From Draconibacterium sp. (lineage in GTDB: Bacteria; Bacteroidota; Bacteroidia; Bacteroidales; Prolixibacteraceae): a stretch of DNA of 64,000 nt. Of the stretch, positions 34,560 to 43,569 are shown one piece after another. How positions within the stretch are numbered: the first letter of the stretch is position 1; each line of letters begins with the position of its first letter. The notes beneath the pieces are model-generated. The model did not search any database and was not told the DNA's origin. It worked only from the letters and a program-made list of their open reading frames with translations. Where the stretch lies: the NCBI GenBank assembly GCA_011620585.1, contig WOYV01000025.1:1-64000 (forward strand), given 5' to 3'. The translations under genes and the position numbers were made by a program.

Positions 34560-35066
34560 TTAATTTGTTTTGAATTTAAATTTCACTTCTGCCAAATCCT
34601 GGTTGGCTTTCACAATTTTTCCTTTAAGGTTTTCCTTGTATGCAATCATTTTTTGCATCAGGGTTTCGTCTCCGGTAGCCATCATCTGAACGGCAAGGAT
34701 GGCTGCATTCATGGCGCCATCAACAGCTACTGTTGCAACCGGGATTCCGGGAGGCATTTGCAGAATCGCCAGGATGGAATCGAAACCCGATAAACTCGCA
34801 TTGATTGGAACTCCGATCACTGGTAGCGGAGTCATGGCGGCAATTACTCCCGGAAGGTGGGCAGCCATTCCGGCCCCTGCAATAATTACTTTAATCCCAC
34901 GGTCTTTCGCGCCTTTCGCAAAAATTTCCACAGCCTCGGGTGTGCGGTGCGCTGATAAGGCGTTGATCTCGAACGGAATCTCAAATTCGTCGAATAGTTT
35001 GGCAGCTTTTTCCATCACTCCAAGATCGGAAGTACTGCCCATGATAATGCTTACTTTTGGTGTCAT
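34560..35066 (-). CDS. purE: N5-carboxyaminoimidazole ribonucleotide mutase
   Basis: Purine synthesis; converts N5-CAIR to CAIR. 168 residues, class I PurE size. Conserved VSIIMGSTSDLGVMEKAAKLF with the SD motif, SAHRTPEAVEIFAKGAK, IAGAGMAAHLPGVIAAMTPLP and GVPINASLSGFDSILAILQMP are all present. It is divergent from hpt and followed by a hairpin. purK is not in the window. Confidence 0.96.
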   Translation of the reverse strand: MTPKVSIIMGSTSDLGVMEKAAKLFDEFEIPFEINALSAHRTPEAVEIFAKGAKDRGIKVIIAGAGMAAHLPGVIAAMTPLPVIGVPINASLSGFDSILAILQMPPGIPVATVAVDGAMNAAILAVQMMATGDETLMQKMIAYKENLKGKIVKANQDLAEVKFKFKTN

Positions 35067-35272
35067 ATTTCTATATTATATTTCTGTTACTCGAATTGTT
35101 TTTATTATTTTGTACGCTTTATTTTTTGCGAAAATACGCCAAATTGATAATTAATAAAAATCAAAGCATTTTGGACGAAACCACCTTGAATTTTTAATTC
35201 TTTCATAACGATAATGATACGAATTAGGTTTCATTGCCAAATACATTAAATGCTGAAAAGACTTTGAATACG

Positions 35273-35815
35273 ATGAAAAGGGTAAAAATCCACGATAAAG
35301 AATTTGAATTATTTATACCGCACGAAAAAATCCAGGCGGTGGTTCAGGAAATGGCCGATAAAATGAACGAAGAGCTGTCTGGGAAAGACCCGCTTTTCCT
35401 TTGTATCCTGAATGGTTCATTTATGTTTGCCGCCGAACTTTTTAAACGTATCGATTTTGTTGAGTCGGAAATTTCATTCGTGAAACTGGCTTCATACCGG
35501 GGTTCTCAAACTACAGGTACAGTAAAACAGTTGATTGGGTTAAACGAAGATATTAAAGGCCGCACTGTTGTAATTCTTGAAGATATTGTCGATACCGGGA
35601 TCACCATCAGTAATATTCAGGACCAACTGGAAAAAATGGAACCCAAAGAAGTATTGGTGGCCACTCTGCTTTTAAAACCCGATGCGCTAAAAAAAGAAGT
35701 GGATTTGAAATATGTGGGGATGGAAATTCCGAATGATTTTATTGTAGGTTATGGTCTTGATTACGATGGTCACGGCCGCAACCTGCTTGATATATATTCA
35801 ATAATAAAAAATTAA
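35273..35815 (+). CDS. hpt: Hypoxanthine phosphoribosyltransferase
   Basis: Purine salvage: hypoxanthine (and usually guanine) to nucleotide. 180 residues from the ATG at 35273; the in-frame TTG at 35234 would add an unconserved leader. The PRPP-binding motif VVILEDIVDTGITISN (about 98-113), FLCILNGSFMFAAEL and the C-terminal VGYGLDYDGHGRNL are typical. adk follows 12 bp later, so the two purine-nucleotide genes are likely cotranscribed; purE lies divergently upstream. Confidence 0.95.
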   Translation: MKRVKIHDKEFELFIPHEKIQAVVQEMADKMNEELSGKDPLFLCILNGSFMFAAELFKRIDFVESEISFVKLASYRGSQTTGTVKQLIGLNEDIKGRTVVILEDIVDTGITISNIQDQLEKMEPKEVLVATLLLKPDALKKEVDLKYVGMEIPNDFIVGYGLDYDGHGRNLLDIYSIIKN

Positions 35816-35827
35816 ACCAAAATTAAA

Positions 35828-36400
35828 ATGTTGAACCTTGTTTTATTTGGGCCACCCGGAGCCGGGAAAGGCACGCAGGCAGAATTTCTGATCGACTCAT
35901 TCGGACTCATTCACCTCTCAACCGGAGATCTGTTGCGCAGCGAAATTGCTGACGGAACCGAACTTGGGTTGAAAGCCAAAAGTTTCATGGACAAAGGCGA
36001 ACTCGTTCCCGACGAGGTTGTAATCGGGATGATAAAAAGCAAACTGGATAACAACCGCGACGCAAAAGGTTTTATCTTCGATGGTTTCCCGCGCACCGTG
36101 GATCAGGCAAAAACCCTTGATACTTTATTGAATGATAATGGAACCCCGATGTCGGGAATGTTGTGTTTGGAAGTGGAAAAGGAAGAATTGATCAGCCGTT
36201 TGCTGAATCGGGGAAAAATTTCGGGCCGTGCCGACGACCAAAATCAAAAAGTGATCGAAAACCGGATTGCCGTTTATAACGAAAAAACACTACCCATAAT
36301 CGAATACTTCAAGCCACAAAATAAACATTTCGGGATTAACGGAATGGGAAGTATCGAAGACATTGCCGAAAGAATTAAAGCAGTTGTTGAAAAACTATAG
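35828..36400 (+). CDS. adk: Adenylate kinase
   Basis: Interconverts ATP, ADP and AMP. 190 residues, the short form without the zinc-type LID insertion. P-loop FGPPGAGKGTQAEFL (about 6-20), STGDLLRSEI, GFPRTVDQAKTL and the shortened LID GRADDQNQKVIENRI are present. It is followed after 78 bp by obgE. Confidence 0.97.
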   Translation: MLNLVLFGPPGAGKGTQAEFLIDSFGLIHLSTGDLLRSEIADGTELGLKAKSFMDKGELVPDEVVIGMIKSKLDNNRDAKGFIFDGFPRTVDQAKTLDTLLNDNGTPMSGMLCLEVEKEELISRLLNRGKISGRADDQNQKVIENRIAVYNEKTLPIIEYFKPQNKHFGINGMGSIEDIAERIKAVVEKL

Positions 36401-36478
36401 CATCTTTGTGCTGTTAATGTTTAGAATGATCTGCTGGACCAGATGTCGGAATCCGAGGGGAGTTAATGAATAGAAAAT

Positions 36479-37468
36479 ATGGCCGAAACGAATTTTGTTG
36501 ATTACGTAAAGATACACTGTGAATCCGGGAAAGGAGGAGCGGGCTCTGCACACTTGCGCCGCGAAAAATTTGTTGAAAAAGGCGGTCCTGACGGAGGCGA
36601 TGGAGGACGTGGCGGTCATATCATTGTTCAGGGCAACCAACATATGTGGACGCTCCTCCACCTGAAATACAAAAAACATATAAAAGCCGGTCATGGAGAT
36701 CCAGGCGGGAAACAGCGAAGCACCGGCGCCGATGGCGAGGACGTGGTTTTGGAAGTTCCGCTGGGAACCATTGCCAAAGATGCCGAAACCGGAGAGTTTT
36801 TATTCGAGATTACCCAACACGGCGAATCTCAGATATTGATGAAAGGCGGACGCGGAGGACTTGGAAACGATCATTTCAAATCGGCTACTTTCCAAACGCC
36901 ACGTTTTGCACAACCCGGCGAACCCGGCGAAGAAGGTTGGAAAATTCTGGAATTGAAAGTACTGGCCGACGTTGGTTTGGTAGGCTTTCCCAGTTCCGGA
37001 AAATCAACCCTGTTGTCGGTTGTTTCGGCCGCAAAACCAAAAATTGCAGATTATCCGTTCACCACGCTGGTGCCAAACCTGGGAATTGTGGGGCACCGCG
37101 AACAGCGTTCGTTTGTAATGGCCGACATTCCGGGGATTATCGAAGGCGCACACGAGGGAAAAGGACTGGGACTGCGCTTTTTGCGCCACATCGAACGCAA
37201 CTCGATGTTACTGTTCCTGGTTCCGGCCGATAGCAAGAACCACCTGAAAGAATACAACATTCTGCTCGACGAGTTGGATAAATATAATCCCGAACTCCTC
37301 GATAAAGAACGCTTTCTGACTATCAGTAAAGCCGACATGCTCGACAATGAACTGATGAAGGAGATTAGCAAAGAATTAAAAGGGATTCCGCACATGTTTT
37401 TCTCTTCGGTAACAGGAAAAAATTTGCAAGCCCTAAAAGACAAGATCTGGGATATTTTAAACGCTTAA
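36479..37468 (+). CDS. obgE: GTPase ObgE/CgtA
   Basis: Essential ribosome-associated GTPase. 329 residues. The Gly-rich Obg domain (1-158) begins [20 protein letters not shown] and contains repeated G-x-x motifs such as GGDGGRGG. The G domain shows G1 [29 protein letters not shown] (switch II/DxxG) and SKADM. No C-terminal OCT domain is present, which is usual in this phylum. The stop overlaps closely with the next gene start (37469). Confidence 0.97.
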   Translation: MAETNFVDYVKIHCESGKGGAGSAHLRREKFVEKGGPDGGDGGRGGHIIVQGNQHMWTLLHLKYKKHIKAGHGDPGGKQRSTGADGEDVVLEVPLGTIAKDAETGEFLFEITQHGESQILMKGGRGGLGNDHFKSATFQTPRFAQPGEPGEEGWKILELKVLADVGLVGFPSSGKSTLLSVVSAAKPKIADYPFTTLVPNLGIVGHREQRSFVMADIPGIIEGAHEGKGLGLRFLRHIERNSMLLFLVPADSKNHLKEYNILLDELDKYNPELLDKERFLTISKADMLDNELMKEISKELKGIPHMFFSSVTGKNLQALKDKIWDILNA

Positions 37469-38161
37469 ATGGATTTTTTACAAAGCATACTGGAGTGGGA
37501 TAAGGATTTGTTTTTGTACCTGAACGGGTTCAACAGCGGTTTCTGGGATACAATAATGATGCTGAACACCCGAAAAGAAACCTGGATTCCCCTGTACCTT
37601 ACTTTGCTTTATTATATTGTAAAAAATTACCGGAATAAAGCAGTACTGATTATTGTTGCATTGGTACTTGTGGTAGCGGGCGCCGATCAGCTGGCCGGGC
37701 TCCTTAAGGTAACGGTACAACGACTACGTCCGGTTCACGATCCGGCGATCGAACACCTGGTTCATAATGTACTCCACAAAGGAGGTTTGTACGGATTTGT
37801 TTCAGCACATGCTGCCAACTCGGTGGCCATTTTAGTGTTTACTGCCTCGCTTTTTAAAAGACGCAGCTATTTTTATATGATGCTGATCTGGACCGTAATC
37901 TTTTGCTACACCCGCATTTATTCGGGGGTGCATTATCCTCTCGATCTGCTTGGAGGCGCCCTCGTAGGTTGGGGAATTGGGTTCAGCGTTTATAAACTCC
38001 TGATTTTTACAGAGCAACGCTTTTTTAAAGCACGATCTCCGCAAATCGGCGAAACTGCCTTGAGTGCCGATCAGTCGAAAACTATTTGGCTGGTTTATAT
38101 TTTGTTAATGTCGGGGATGTTCATTACAACTTACTTGCTTCATCATTACAATTATTTGTAA
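37469..38161 (+). CDS. PAP2-family membrane phosphatase
   Basis: 230 residues with about six membrane segments. The three PAP2 motifs are KVTVQRLRPVHDP (KX6RP), SAHAANSVA (PSGH position, with Ala instead of Gly) and RIYSGVHYPLDLLGG (SRX5HX3D position). It probably dephosphorylates a lipid phosphate such as undecaprenyl diphosphate or phosphatidylglycerol phosphate; the exact substrate is unknown. It abuts obgE directly and is followed with no gap by the MutS-like gene, so the three are almost certainly cotranscribed. Confidence 0.9.
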   Translation: MDFLQSILEWDKDLFLYLNGFNSGFWDTIMMLNTRKETWIPLYLTLLYYIVKNYRNKAVLIIVALVLVVAGADQLAGLLKVTVQRLRPVHDPAIEHLVHNVLHKGGLYGFVSAHAANSVAILVFTASLFKRRSYFYMMLIWTVIFCYTRIYSGVHYPLDLLGGALVGWGIGFSVYKLLIFTEQRFFKARSPQIGETALSADQSKTIWLVYILLMSGMFITTYLLHHYNYL

Positions 38162-39940
38162 ATGGGACCGGCCAACGATTTTTACGATCAGAAATCCAAA
38201 GAATATTCCGATTTATACCTCTCATTGAAATCGAAACTAAGGTGGTTTGGCGCTTATCGGTTTTTGGTTTTCGTATTCATTTTTGTACCTTTTTTTATTG
38301 TCGGATTCAGTGTTTGGAGCGTATGTGTGGCACTTTTTTTTCTGATTTTATTTTTTTACCTCATCAAACTTAATCTTCGTTTCGATCGTCAGAAAAAACG
38401 CACAATGATTCTGAAGACGCTGGTTGAAGACGAACAAAAGGCGCTCGGACATTCTTTTCTTCATTTTTCATCTGGCAAAGAATTTTTGGATACCGATCAT
38501 TTCTTTTCGTACGATCTTGACCTTTTTGGCGACGGCTCGCTTTTTCAGTTTTTAAACAGGACAGTAACACTGGGAGGTAAAAGGAAATTGGCTGACTGGC
38601 TGAACCATCCTTCAAAAGAAATTACCGAAATTGAAAACCGGCAGCAGGCAATTCTGGAACTTTCGCAAATGCCCGGGTGGCGTCTTCAGTTTCTGGCTGA
38701 TGGAAAAATGTTTGAAGAAACAGAAGCTTTAAACAAAGAAATCAGGTCGTGGTCGGTAACCGGACTTTCGCTTAACCGCCCTACTTCCATCCGATGGATG
38801 ATATGGATTATTCCTGCTTTCACACTGCTGTCCTTTATTCCTTCCATTCTGGGGTTTACTGATCTTTTTCTCGTACTTTTTATTTTGATGCAATGGTTTA
38901 TTTTGGGTTTTTCCGGGAAACAGATCACCCAATATTTTCTTGTTTTTGGCCGAAAATCACAACTTTTATCCAAGTACATGCAGTTACTTGAAAAGTTGGA
39001 ATCGCAGGATTTTAAGTCATCATACTTGTTAAAATTGCAGAAAAAAGTAAAACAACCGTCTGCCGGAAGGACTTTTGGCGAATTAAAAAAGTTAGTGGCA
39101 CAATTCGAGTACCGTCAAAATATTATAGTGGGTTTTGCATTAAATTCATTGTTACTTTGGGATATTCGTTGTGTGTATCGTTTGTGGGTTTGGCACAACA
39201 AAAATCACCGGAATTTGGCTGAATGGCTCGACGCTGTGGCCGGGCTCGATGCATTGATCAGCCTGGCGAATTACACAAATAATCATCCCGCTTTTGTTTT
39301 TCCGAAACTCAACAGCGATGGATTTGTACTTGAAGCTGAAGCGCTTGGGCATCCACTGCTTCGGGACGAAAAACGTGTTTGTAATGATCTCGAAATCTCT
39401 GGTTGGTCGAAAGTAATGATTGTAACCGGTGCCAACATGGCCGGGAAAAGTACCTTTTTACGGACGGTTGGGGTAAACTTGTTACTGGCTGCTTCGGGAG
39501 CGCCGGTTTGTGCGCGGAGGATGCGTTTTACCCCGGTCGATCTTTACACCAATATGCGTACTACCGATTCGTTACTCAAAGATGAATCATACTTTTTTGC
39601 CGAACTAAAACGGATAAAAACGGTGCTGGAAAAATTACAAAATGGCGAACGTATTTTTGTAATTCTCGACGAAATGCTGAAAGGTACCAATTCTGTGGAT
39701 AAACTGAACGGTTCGAAAGAATTGATTCGCAAACTTGTTGAATTTGAGGCGGTTTCGCTAATTGCTACGCATGATTTAAAACTAAGCGAAATGGAAAAGG
39801 AATTTCCGCAGCGGGTTTTTAATAAATGTTTCGAAATCAGGATTGAAAACGACGAGTTGGTATTCGATTATACGCTTTCGGACGGAGTAACGCAAACGAT
39901 GAATGCCACATTCCTGATGAAGAAAATGGGTATTATTTAA
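38162..39940 (+). CDS. Membrane-anchored MutS-family ATPase
   Basis: 592 residues. The C-terminal half is a MutS ATPase: Walker A VTGANMAGKSTFLRTVG (about 418-434), Walker B VILDEMLKGTNS and the H-loop-type LIATHDLKLSE. The N-terminal mismatch-binding domain of true MutS is missing. Instead residues about 37-75 hold two close hydrophobic spans (FLVFVFIFVPFFIVGFSV and CVALFFLILFFYL), and two more lie near 210-250 (IWIIPAFTLLSFIPSILGF, LFLVLFILMQWFILGF). So it is a membrane protein, unlikely to do mismatch repair. Its role is unknown. Confidence 0.88.
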   Translation: MGPANDFYDQKSKEYSDLYLSLKSKLRWFGAYRFLVFVFIFVPFFIVGFSVWSVCVALFFLILFFYLIKLNLRFDRQKKRTMILKTLVEDEQKALGHSFLHFSSGKEFLDTDHFFSYDLDLFGDGSLFQFLNRTVTLGGKRKLADWLNHPSKEITEIENRQQAILELSQMPGWRLQFLADGKMFEETEALNKEIRSWSVTGLSLNRPTSIRWMIWIIPAFTLLSFIPSILGFTDLFLVLFILMQWFILGFSGKQITQYFLVFGRKSQLLSKYMQLLEKLESQDFKSSYLLKLQKKVKQPSAGRTFGELKKLVAQFEYRQNIIVGFALNSLLLWDIRCVYRLWVWHNKNHRNLAEWLDAVAGLDALISLANYTNNHPAFVFPKLNSDGFVLEAEALGHPLLRDEKRVCNDLEISGWSKVMIVTGANMAGKSTFLRTVGVNLLLAASGAPVCARRMRFTPVDLYTNMRTTDSLLKDESYFFAELKRIKTVLEKLQNGERIFVILDEMLKGTNSVDKLNGSKELIRKLVEFEAVSLIATHDLKLSEMEKEFPQRVFNKCFEIRIENDELVFDYTLSDGVTQTMNATFLMKKMGII

Positions 39941-41262
39941 GGGGTTGGGCCGGTTTGATTATTTGAGGTATTCTCCTTTAAAATTCCAAGTTTTTTGTAA
40001 ACCGGTTGGATGTGTTCCTGCATAACCTGCCTTTTCCGAAAGTAAAAAACAGCGCCAATAATGCAGGATATCCCACCAAAAGCCAATGTCATCGGGGTCC
40101 CGATTACTTTTGCCAAAGAGCCTGCAAGGAGGCTCCCGAATGGAGCGGTCCCCATAAAAGCCATCGCGTAAAAACTCATTACCCGGCCACGTTTACTGTC
40201 GTCGATTATTGTTTGGATGACTGTGTTGCTCGAAGCCATAACCAACATCATTCCTGCACCGGTAAGAATCATAACCAGGCTAGCCAGCCAGAATACGCGC
40301 GAGACAGAAAGCAGGATGAGCCCGACGCCAAAAATACTTGCCGAAACAGGAATCAGTTTTTCCAGCCCTGCTACATTTCTTCGCGAAGCCAGGTACAACG
40401 CCCCGCTTAATGCTCCGAACCCGGAAGCGCCCATCAGGAAACCAAAAGTATGCGAACTACCGTGTAAAATTTCCTTGGCATAAACCGGCATAAGAACGGA
40501 ATATGGCATTCCCATTAAACTAACAAGTGCCAGAAGCAGGATAATAAAACGAATGGGTTTAAACCCAAAGGTATATTCAAAACCTTCTTTCAATTCGGTA
40601 ATCATTTTCGAACTTTTGAGTTTCCTTTCTTTAGGAACGATCCTCATATTAAACAACGATAAAATCACGAGGATGTAGCTAACGCCGTTGATTAAGAAAC
40701 AGGTTCCTTCGCCAGCCACCGAAATCAGCACACCGGCAATGGATGGCCCAAGCAAACGTGCTCCGTTCACCATAGTTGAATTGAGGGCGATGGCATTTCC
40801 AAGATCCTCTTTCTTTTCGACCATTTCCACCATAAACGATTGGCGTGCCGGCATGTCGAAAGCATTGATCAGACCCAGCACTACGCTGAGCAATACAATG
40901 TGCCACACTTGTATCGATCCTGAGAAAACCAGGGCTGCCAGCGTTAATGCCTGGATCATGGCAAAAACCTGGGTGGCAATCAGTATTCGGTATCGGTTTC
41001 TCCGGTCAACGATCACACCGGCATACGAAGCCAGGATAAAAGTGGGGATTTGACCCGCAAAACCAACAATTCCCAATAATACTACCGAATTGGTGAGGTC
41101 GTAAACCAGCCAGGGCATGGCAATTCGCTGAATCCAGGTTCCGACTAACGAAATGCTCTGTCCGCCAAAAAATAAACGAAAATTTCGGTAACGCAAGGAG
41201 CGAAAAATATGTTGCATTTCACCTCTAACCCAATTGTTTTGTCGCACCGTTCTCTGATTCAT
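39937..41262 (-). CDS. MFS exporter (EntS-like, MFS_3)
   Basis: 441 residues with about 12 membrane segments. N-terminal SLRYRNFRLFFGGQSISLVGTWIQRIAMPWL carries the start usual for the MFS_3/EntS group; an internal ATG at 41217 (MQHIFRS) is an alternative start. The loop 2-3 motif AGVIVDRRNRYRILI is the MFS signature A position. Most relatives export siderophores or drugs; substrate is unknown here. It converges on the MutS-like gene with a 4-bp overlap of the two 3' ends. Confidence 0.88.
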   Translation of the reverse strand: MNQRTVRQNNWVRGEMQHIFRSLRYRNFRLFFGGQSISLVGTWIQRIAMPWLVYDLTNSVVLLGIVGFAGQIPTFILASYAGVIVDRRNRYRILIATQVFAMIQALTLAALVFSGSIQVWHIVLLSVVLGLINAFDMPARQSFMVEMVEKKEDLGNAIALNSTMVNGARLLGPSIAGVLISVAGEGTCFLINGVSYILVILSLFNMRIVPKERKLKSSKMITELKEGFEYTFGFKPIRFIILLLALVSLMGMPYSVLMPVYAKEILHGSSHTFGFLMGASGFGALSGALYLASRRNVAGLEKLIPVSASIFGVGLILLSVSRVFWLASLVMILTGAGMMLVMASSNTVIQTIIDDSKRGRVMSFYAMAFMGTAPFGSLLAGSLAKVIGTPMTLAFGGISCIIGAVFYFRKRQVMQEHIQPVYKKLGILKENTSNNQTGPTP

Positions 41263-41459
41263 TTAAACTTGTTCAGCATGTGTTTTCTGAAATCAAAAGT
41301 ACTGAAAGAAAAATAACAGTAGATTTTGATATTCTATAATTCGTGTTCAACAAACAAAGAATTAGCATTGGTTTTTGCGAAATTATTATCCACTACTTTT
41401 CAACGAATAATTGTTAGTTAATGACTGGGGACAAACCGCAGAAACCTTGATGATTTAAT

Positions 41460-41467
41460 TATATTTG
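41460..41467 (+). promoter_or_regulatory. Candidate parE promoter -7 box
   Basis: TATATTTG matches TAnnTTTG. It would give a leader of about 215 nt before the chosen parE start at 41689. No good -33 TTG is seen at the usual distance. Confidence 0.4.
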
Positions 41468-41688
41468 TGGCAATCGGGTGAATTCCGCAGTTATTTGAAA
41501 TACAGCACACCAAATATTTGAATGGCATGGTTCATAACTACTGGTTAACAATGTAGTACATGCAATTCACACATCCGTCAGCCGACGGAGTACCACAGAC
41601 CTATGGCGATCCCGCAAAAGGCAGGATCATGCTCGTTTCATTTAATAGTCGGCGTTCACTTTCCGATGAAAGATCAGGAGAGAAGATT
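41468..41688 (+). promoter_or_regulatory. Long leader of parE with two hairpins
   Basis: A perfect hairpin TCCGTC-AGCC-GACGGA (41574-41589) and a second, GATCC/GGATC (41608-41612 and 41624-41628), precede the start codon. The reading frame of parE is open back to an ATG at 41560, but those 43 residues lack any topoisomerase similarity. The hairpins may be a repeat or a regulatory leader. The rest of the 41263-41459 spacer shows nothing distinctive. Confidence 0.4.
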
Positions 41689-43524
41689 ATGAGCGCAAAT
41701 TACGACGAGGGAACCATTAAAACCTTAGATTGGCAGGAACACATCCGGAGGCGTCCGGGCATGTATATCGGGAAACTGGGAGATGGATCATCTCCCGACG
41801 ATGGTATTTATGTTTTGCTGAAAGAGGTAATGGACAACTCCATCGATGAGTTTATGATGGGGTACGGTAAAAAGATTACCATAAAAGTAGAACAGGAAAA
41901 GGTTACTGTCCGCGATTACGGGCGGGGCATTCCTCTGGGAAAACTGGTGGATGTGGCAAGCAAAATGAATACCGGGGCCAAGTACGACAACAAAGTGTTT
42001 AAAAAATCGGTTGGTTTGAATGGCGTTGGGATCAAGGCAGTAAACGCTCTTTCATCTAACTTTACCATTCGGGCCATTCGAGAGGGAGTGGCCAAAGAGG
42101 TTCTTTTCAGTCAGGGTGTCATTCAGGGAGAAAAAGATTATACCGGTTTAGAAGAAGAAAACGGAACCGAAGTAACTTTTGTCCCCGACGTCAGCGTGTT
42201 CAATAAGTATCGTTACATCAACGATTACATCGTGAACATGGTGAAGAACTACACTTTTCTGAACTCGGGGCTAACGATTGAAATGAACGGTGAACGTTTT
42301 CATTCAAGAAACGGGTTGCGCGACCTGCTCGAAGAGAACATGGATCACGACCCGGTTTATCCGATCATCCACTTAAAAGGAGAAGATATTGAAGTAGCCA
42401 TTACGCATGGCAACCAGTACGGCGAAGACTATTACTCGTTTGTAAACGGACAGCACACTACGCAGGGAGGAACCCATCTCCAGGCGTTCCGCGAAGTGTT
42501 GGTGAAAATTATCCGCGATTTTTACAAAAAAGAATTCGACCCGTCTGATATTCGGGCTTCGATTGTTGCCGCCATCAGCATTAAAGTGGAAGAACCGGTT
42601 TTTGAATCGCAAACCAAAACAAAGCTTGGTTCACGGGATATCGGGCCCGACGGCCCATCGGTACGTGCCCACGTCGGGAACTTTTTGCAAAAAGAACTCG
42701 ATAATTTCCTGCATAAAAATCCGGACACAGCCGAGATGCTGCTCCGGCGCATAGTCGAGTCAGAACGCGAACGAAAAGCGATTTCCGGGATCAAGAAACT
42801 GGCGAAACAACGTGCAAAGAAAGCCAATCTGCACAACAAAAAACTACGCGACTGCCGGACACATTTCAACAGTACCAGCGAGCAAAAAGAGCTTTCGAGT
42901 ATATTTATAACCGAGGGTGATTCGGCCAGCGGATCGATCACCAAGTCGCGGGATGTGAACACGCAGGCGGTTTTTAGTCTGAAAGGAAAGCCACTCAATA
43001 CCTATGGACTCACCAAGAAAGTGGTTTACGAAAACGAAGAGTTTAACCTTTTGCAAGCCGCCCTGAACATTGAAGATAGCATGGAAGACCTTCGTTACAA
43101 TAAAGTTATTATTGCAACCGATGCCGACGTGGACGGAATGCACATCCGCTTGTTGCTGATCACTTTCTTCCTGCAATTCTTCCCCGAACTAATAAAAAAA
43201 GGACATGTGTTTATTTTGCAAACGCCGCTGTTCAGGGTAAGAAATAAGCAAAAAACCATATACTGCTACTCCGACGAAGAACGAATAAAAGCGATTGACG
43301 ATTTAAAAGGAAAACCTGAGATCACCCGTTTTAAAGGGCTTGGAGAGATTTCTCCCGACGAGTTCAAAAATTTTATCGGGAAAGATATGCGCCTCGATCC
43401 CGTGCAAATGAAAAAGCACGAATCGGTAGCGCAGATGCTGGAATTCTACATGGGAAAAAATACCCCTGAACGGCAGGATTTCATCATCGATAACCTGTAT
43501 GTAGAAAAAGACGAAGTCGCCTAA
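41689..43524 (+). CDS. parE: DNA topoisomerase IV subunit B
   Basis: ATPase and TOPRIM subunit of the decatenating type IIA topoisomerase. 611 residues from the ATG at 41689, preceded by GGAGAGAAG. GHKL ATPase motifs: [30 protein letters not shown] and [20 protein letters not shown] motifs: [14 protein letters not shown] and [14 protein letters not shown]. No GyrB-type insertion is present. It is followed by parC after 45 bp, so both subunits are made from one message. Confidence 0.94.
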   Translation: MSANYDEGTIKTLDWQEHIRRRPGMYIGKLGDGSSPDDGIYVLLKEVMDNSIDEFMMGYGKKITIKVEQEKVTVRDYGRGIPLGKLVDVASKMNTGAKYDNKVFKKSVGLNGVGIKAVNALSSNFTIRAIREGVAKEVLFSQGVIQGEKDYTGLEEENGTEVTFVPDVSVFNKYRYINDYIVNMVKNYTFLNSGLTIEMNGERFHSRNGLRDLLEENMDHDPVYPIIHLKGEDIEVAITHGNQYGEDYYSFVNGQHTTQGGTHLQAFREVLVKIIRDFYKKEFDPSDIRASIVAAISIKVEEPVFESQTKTKLGSRDIGPDGPSVRAHVGNFLQKELDNFLHKNPDTAEMLLRRIVESERERKAISGIKKLAKQRAKKANLHNKKLRDCRTHFNSTSEQKELSSIFITEGDSASGSITKSRDVNTQAVFSLKGKPLNTYGLTKKVVYENEEFNLLQAALNIEDSMEDLRYNKVIIATDADVDGMHIRLLLITFFLQFFPELIKKGHVFILQTPLFRVRNKQKTIYCYSDEERIKAIDDLKGKPEITRFKGLGEISPDEFKNFIGKDMRLDPVQMKKHESVAQMLEFYMGKNTPERQDFIIDNLYVEKDEVA

Positions 43525-43569
43525 CTGAAGACAAACCCTTAAGGGAACCTCAATTTTTTACGTGTAAGA

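Noticed and set aside
41560-41688. 43-residue N-terminal extension of ParE from the upstream in-frame ATG
   Set aside because: The stretch is encoded by hairpin-rich leader DNA and has no topoisomerase similarity; the ATG at 41689 has a GGAGAGAAG element and gives the normal ParE start.
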